Position numbers and translations under genes: made by a program. Of a DNA stretch of 33,959 nt, positions 31,174 to 33,959 are shown in pieces. The stretch's first letter is position 1. Each line of letters opens with the position of its first letter. The notes beneath the pieces are model-generated. The model ran no database searches. It saw nothing but the letters and a program-made list of their open reading frames with translations, and was not told the origin of the DNA. This DNA is from Acholeplasma sp. CAG:878 (lineage in GTDB: Bacteria > Bacillota_I > Bacilli_A > RF39 > UBA660). The stretch covers positions 1-33,959 of the forward strand of contig HF989906.1 in assembly GCA_000432255.1 (NCBI GenBank), given 5' to 3'.

Positions 31174-31944
31174 ATGAATTATGTTATTATAGGTATTTTA
31201 GTTATTTTATTCTTAAGTTCAATTAAACAAATTAATGAATATGAAAGAGGTATCAAATTTAGATTTGGTAAATTTAATAAAATTATGAATCCAGGTTGGA
31301 ATATAGTTTTACCAATTATCAATTCTTATAAAAAAATCGATGTTCGTACTAAAGCAGTTGATGTTCCTGAACAAGAAGCAATTACAAGAGATAATGTTTC
31401 AATTAAAATTAATGCAGTAATTTATTACAAAATATTTGATGCTTCTAAAGCAATATTAGCAGTTGAAAACTTCTATTATGCTGTATCTCAATTAGCGCAA
31501 ACTACAATGAGAAATGCTGTTGGTTCTGTTTCGTTAGACGAGTTATTAGGCGAAAGAGAAAAAATATCAAATGAAATATGTTCAATTATTGACAAAGCAA
31601 CTGACCCTTGGGGAATCGAAGTTGAAAATGTTGAATTAAAAGACATTTCTCTTCCAGAAGAAATGAAAAGAGTTATTGCAAAAGCTGCTGAAGCCGAAAG
31701 AGAAAAAATTGCTGTAATTACTAAAGCTGCTGGTGAGGTTGAAGCATCAGAAAATTTAGCTAAAGCTGCCGAAATTATGACATCTTCTCCTGGTGCGTTA
31801 CACTTAAGAACATTAGCAACTTTAAATGATTTAAGTTCGGACCAATCAAATACAATTATATTTGCTATTCCAATTGAAGTATTAAGAGCTTTAGAAGGTA
31901 CTGATTTGACTAAAATAATTAAAAAACAAAAAAATGTAGATTAA
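31174..31944 (+). CDS. SPFH/stomatin-like (slipin) membrane protein
   Basis: A 256-aa protein with an N-terminal membrane helix (about 2-18). The SPFH domain follows: NEYERGIKFRFGKFNKIMNP, DVPEQEAITRDNVSIKINAV and ELKDISLPEEMKR. An Ala/Glu-rich helical segment (IAKAAEAEREK) then promotes oligomerisation. Slipins organise membrane microdomains, usually with an NfeD partner that is absent here. AGGTGA precedes the ATG, eight bases after the lipoprotein gene, so yidD-lipoprotein-slipin form one operon. Confidence 0.92.
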   Translation: MNYVIIGILVILFLSSIKQINEYERGIKFRFGKFNKIMNPGWNIVLPIINSYKKIDVRTKAVDVPEQEAITRDNVSIKINAVIYYKIFDASKAILAVENFYYAVSQLAQTTMRNAVGSVSLDELLGEREKISNEICSIIDKATDPWGIEVENVELKDISLPEEMKRVIAKAAEAEREKIAVITKAAGEVEASENLAKAAEIMTSSPGALHLRTLATLNDLSSDQSNTIIFAIPIEVLRALEGTDLTKIIKKQKNVD

Positions 31945-31955
31945 ACTACATTTTT
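31930..31955. terminator. Shared bidirectional terminator of convergent genes
   Basis: AAAAATGTAG/CTACATTTTT ten-pair stem with loop ATTAAA. The stop codons of both convergent genes overlap within the loop and arm. Confidence 0.85.
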
Positions 31956-33179
31956 AATTTTGCTTTTTAACCAATTTTTACCTTCAACAATTCTAGTTAC
32001 TAGCATTGAACTAGATAAGTCACCAACAACATTTAAACATGTAGCTGGTGGGTCTATTAGCCAACCAATCGTCGCTATAATTGGAAAAGCTTCCATTGGA
32101 AAACCATATAATGATACTATTAACATCTCACCTATTAATCCCCCACCAGGTATTCCAGACATCACAACCGCACTTAAAACAGATATTAATAATGCAATTA
32201 AATAAGTATCAACTCCTACAAAAGGCCGATTAAATATAGCAAATAAGAAAGCGATTTTTAAAATTGCTCCCATACTAGAACCTTCCATGTGCATAGTTGC
32301 TCCTATAGGTAGCGTTACTTCTCTAATATCTTTAGGAACATCAATAGAAGAAGCAGCTTCTAAATTAACTGGAAGACTCGCTAGTGATGATTGGGTTGCA
32401 AGTGAAGTTGCAGTTGGATATGGCGCGGCTTTATAAAATGCTTTTATTCCTTCTTTTTTACCGGCCATATAACTATATAGTGTATAAAAAACAGCAAAAT
32501 AAACAATACTTAAAATATAATAAATGAACATACTTCTTGCATAACTTCCTAAAAGTTCTGGTCCAAATTCACCTACTAAGGCAGCAAAATACGCACATAA
32601 TCCAATTGGAGCATAATACATTATAATTTTAATAATTTTCATCATAACGTTAGATATTGCATCTAAATTTTTAGCTACATTTTTTCCCTTTTCACCTACT
32701 AAAGCAATTCCAATTCCAAATAGAATAGAAAAAATAATTAGTGGTAACATGTTACTTCTTGATAATAATTCTTTAAAATCTGTTACAGTAATTGCTGATA
32801 CAATTTGGTCGGCAATACTTAAAACTTCTTCACTACCAGCTGTAAGAGTTATACTAGCATTACCTACTGGATTAAATATTTTAATGGTAAATAACATAAC
32901 TATAGCTGATATCAAACTTGTTATAATGAATACAATAAATACATATTTTAATATTTTTCCTAATCTTCTTAAACTTACCATATTAGCAATACTACTTGAA
33001 ATCGTGAAAAAAACTAAAGGTACAACAATTGTATATAACATATTTATAAATATAGTTCCAAATGGTTTTATAACCATTGCCTTATTTTCTAATACTATTC
33101 CAAGTACACACCCTAATATAACAGATAATAATAGAATAATTGGAAATCTATAAGTTTTCCAAAAACTTTTTTTAGTCAT
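31941..33179 (-). CDS. Dicarboxylate/amino acid:cation symporter (DAACS/GltP family)
   Basis: A 412-aa membrane protein, ATG 33179 directly behind AAGGAGG; an upstream in-frame TTG is rejected because the ribosome binding site would lie inside the gene. Family motifs are the serine-rich reentrant loop TATSLATQSSLASLPVNLEA, LPIGATMHMEGS and SGIPGGG. The substrate Asp in the last helix region is in WLIDPPATCLNVVGD. It takes up glutamate, aspartate, serine/threonine or similar with Na+ or H+; the exact substrate is undecided. A single-gene unit. Confidence 0.92.
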   Translation of the reverse strand: MTKKSFWKTYRFPIILLLSVILGCVLGIVLENKAMVIKPFGTIFINMLYTIVVPLVFFTISSSIANMVSLRRLGKILKYVFIVFIITSLISAIVMLFTIKIFNPVGNASITLTAGSEEVLSIADQIVSAITVTDFKELLSRSNMLPLIIFSILFGIGIALVGEKGKNVAKNLDAISNVMMKIIKIIMYYAPIGLCAYFAALVGEFGPELLGSYARSMFIYYILSIVYFAVFYTLYSYMAGKKEGIKAFYKAAPYPTATSLATQSSLASLPVNLEAASSIDVPKDIREVTLPIGATMHMEGSSMGAILKIAFLFAIFNRPFVGVDTYLIALLISVLSAVVMSGIPGGGLIGEMLIVSLYGFPMEAFPIIATIGWLIDPPATCLNVVGDLSSSMLVTRIVEGKNWLKSKIKNVV

Positions 33180-33259
33180 TTTTACCTCCTTACTCAATTA
33201 TATTTAATTATTTTAAACTTTTGACAAATTTATCATATATTAATATAGGTGATTATTTA

Positions 33260-33856
33260 ATGAAATATATTGGAGTTGTCGGAAGAAGTAATGATGGTAT
33301 AAAATTTAATCAAGAAATAATCAATGTTATATATGAATTTGGTTTCACACCAATTGGAATTATAGTCGATTTTAAAGGTGATTCTAATCTATCATTCAAC
33401 AGTATTAAAGGATTAATCGATATGTGTGATGGTTTTATCTTACAAGGTGGAAGTGATTACTTTGAAATTGATAAATTAATCACAAAATATTTATATAATA
33501 AAAATATTCCAACATTAGGAATTTGTTTAGGTATGCAAATTATGTCTATGACATTTAATGGACAGATGGGTGCGATTGCGATGCATCTTTCAAATAATCA
33601 ATATGTTCATAGTGTTAATATAGAACCTAATTCTTATTTATATAGTATAATTGGAAAAGAAAAAATTTCAGTAAATAGTCGTCATAAAGATAGTATTATT
33701 AAAACCGATTTAAATGTAAGTGCTTCTAATGATATAATTGAAGCGGTTGAAGAACCAGATAAAAAATTCTTTATAGGTGTTCAATGGCACCCAGAATCAT
33801 TAATGGATGAAGAAAGCTATAAATTATTTAACGAATTTTTTAAAAAATGTGAATAA
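33260..33856 (+). CDS. Class I glutamine amidotransferase-like (peptidase C26) protein
   Basis: A 198-aa protein starting MKYIGVVGRSND at ATG 33260 behind AGGTGAT; an upstream TTG frame is not used. The nucleophile elbow GICLGMQ has Cys89, and the His-Glu pair is His177/Glu179 in VQWHPES. The segment DGFILQGGSDY is typical of gamma-glutamyl-gamma-aminobutyrate hydrolase (PuuD)-like members. It likely hydrolyses a gamma-glutamyl amide. It is shorter than PuuD (about 250 aa), so the substrate is open. Confidence 0.85.
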   Translation: MKYIGVVGRSNDGIKFNQEIINVIYEFGFTPIGIIVDFKGDSNLSFNSIKGLIDMCDGFILQGGSDYFEIDKLITKYLYNKNIPTLGICLGMQIMSMTFNGQMGAIAMHLSNNQYVHSVNIEPNSYLYSIIGKEKISVNSRHKDSIIKTDLNVSASNDIIEAVEEPDKKFFIGVQWHPESLMDEESYKLFNEFFKKCE

Positions 33857-33890
33857 TTTACAAAAATTATCATTTTTTTTCAAAAAACTA

Positions 33891-33919
33891 TTGATTAAAT
33901 TTTAAAAATATTGTATACT
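33891..33919 (+). promoter_or_regulatory. Promoter of the terminal tRNA
   Basis: TTGATT (33891-33896), 17-base spacer, TATACT (33914-33919), followed by the tRNA 18 bases on. Confidence 0.75.
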
Positions 33920-33937
33920 TAAATAGCATTATTTGAT

Positions 33938-33959
33938 GGGCCTATAGCTCAGTTGGTTA
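33938..33959 (+). tRNA. 5' end of a tRNA, probably Ile (GAT), cut by the window edge
   Basis: GGGCCTATAGCTCAGTTGGT followed by TA is an acceptor arm plus D-arm start, with the U8, A14 and G18G19 positions of a tRNA. It closely matches the 5' end of Firmicutes tRNA-Ile(GAU). The anticodon is outside the window, so identity is an inference. Confidence 0.8.

Noticed and set aside
1..33959. Mycoplasma-type genetic code (UGA as Trp)
   Set aside because: TGA ends yidD and the HlyD-like gene at the expected family positions, and Trp codons in conserved sites (yqzL, dacA) are TGG.
1..33959. CRISPR array or cas genes
   Set aside because: No regularly spaced repeats and no Cas-like protein seen on either strand.

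Overview
This is a very AT-rich piece of a low-GC Gram-positive chromosome. Gene order (yqfC-yqfD-ybeY-dgkA-era-yqzL-recO, yqeG-yqeH, rnc, ffh), strong AGGAGG/GGTGAT ribosome binding sites and peptidoglycan enzymes point to Bacilli (Firmicutes) with a cell wall. My best guess is an uncultured gut lineage of the RF39/Erysipelotrichia-like kind; that is inference, not proof. TGA is a normal stop (yidD, the 145-aa HlyD-like gene) and Trp is TGG, so this is not the mycoplasma code.

Layout. 1-1041: tail of a transposase and two small unknown genes. 1148-1237: tRNA-Ser(CGA). 1283-4170 (minus): a class II bacteriocin operon with a C39-peptidase ABC exporter, a miniature HlyD-like adaptor, two double-glycine-leader peptides of 43 and 56 aa, and a 47-aa membrane peptide that may be the immunity factor. 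4456-9970 (minus): a tightly packed housekeeping operon yqfC-yqfD-vanZ-ybeY-dgkA-era-yqzL-recO-DUF2207. 10028-11462: yqeG-yqeH. 11571-16913: a second export/resistance block. It has an ABC exporter preceded by a leader peptide and attenuator, and a lactococcin-972-type ABC transporter operon (7TM permease, ATPase, signal peptidase I). A promoter/terminator cassette in this block is duplicated. 16921-21752: Ca2+-type P-type ATPase, rsgA, and a second dgkA paired with a PAP2 phosphatase. 22016-26304: peptidoglycan enzymes (dacA, two VanY-type M15B carboxypeptidases, an Amidase_6 protein). 26334-29963: ASCH protein, CotD-like protein, ffh, yebC, rnc. 30051-33856: yidD, a TroA-fold lipoprotein lacking the usual His ligands, an SPFH protein, a DAACS symporter and a class I glutamine amidotransferase. 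The window ends inside a tRNA, probably Ile.

The most interesting parts are the bacteriocin cluster, whose structural peptides are too short for normal gene calling, and the leader-peptide/terminator/antiterminator arrangement upstream of the 573-aa ABC exporter. Also notable are a signal-peptidase-bearing lactococcin-972-like operon with no recognisable precursor, spore-associated genes (yqfC, yqfD, a CotD-like protein), and an apparently leaderless yidD.
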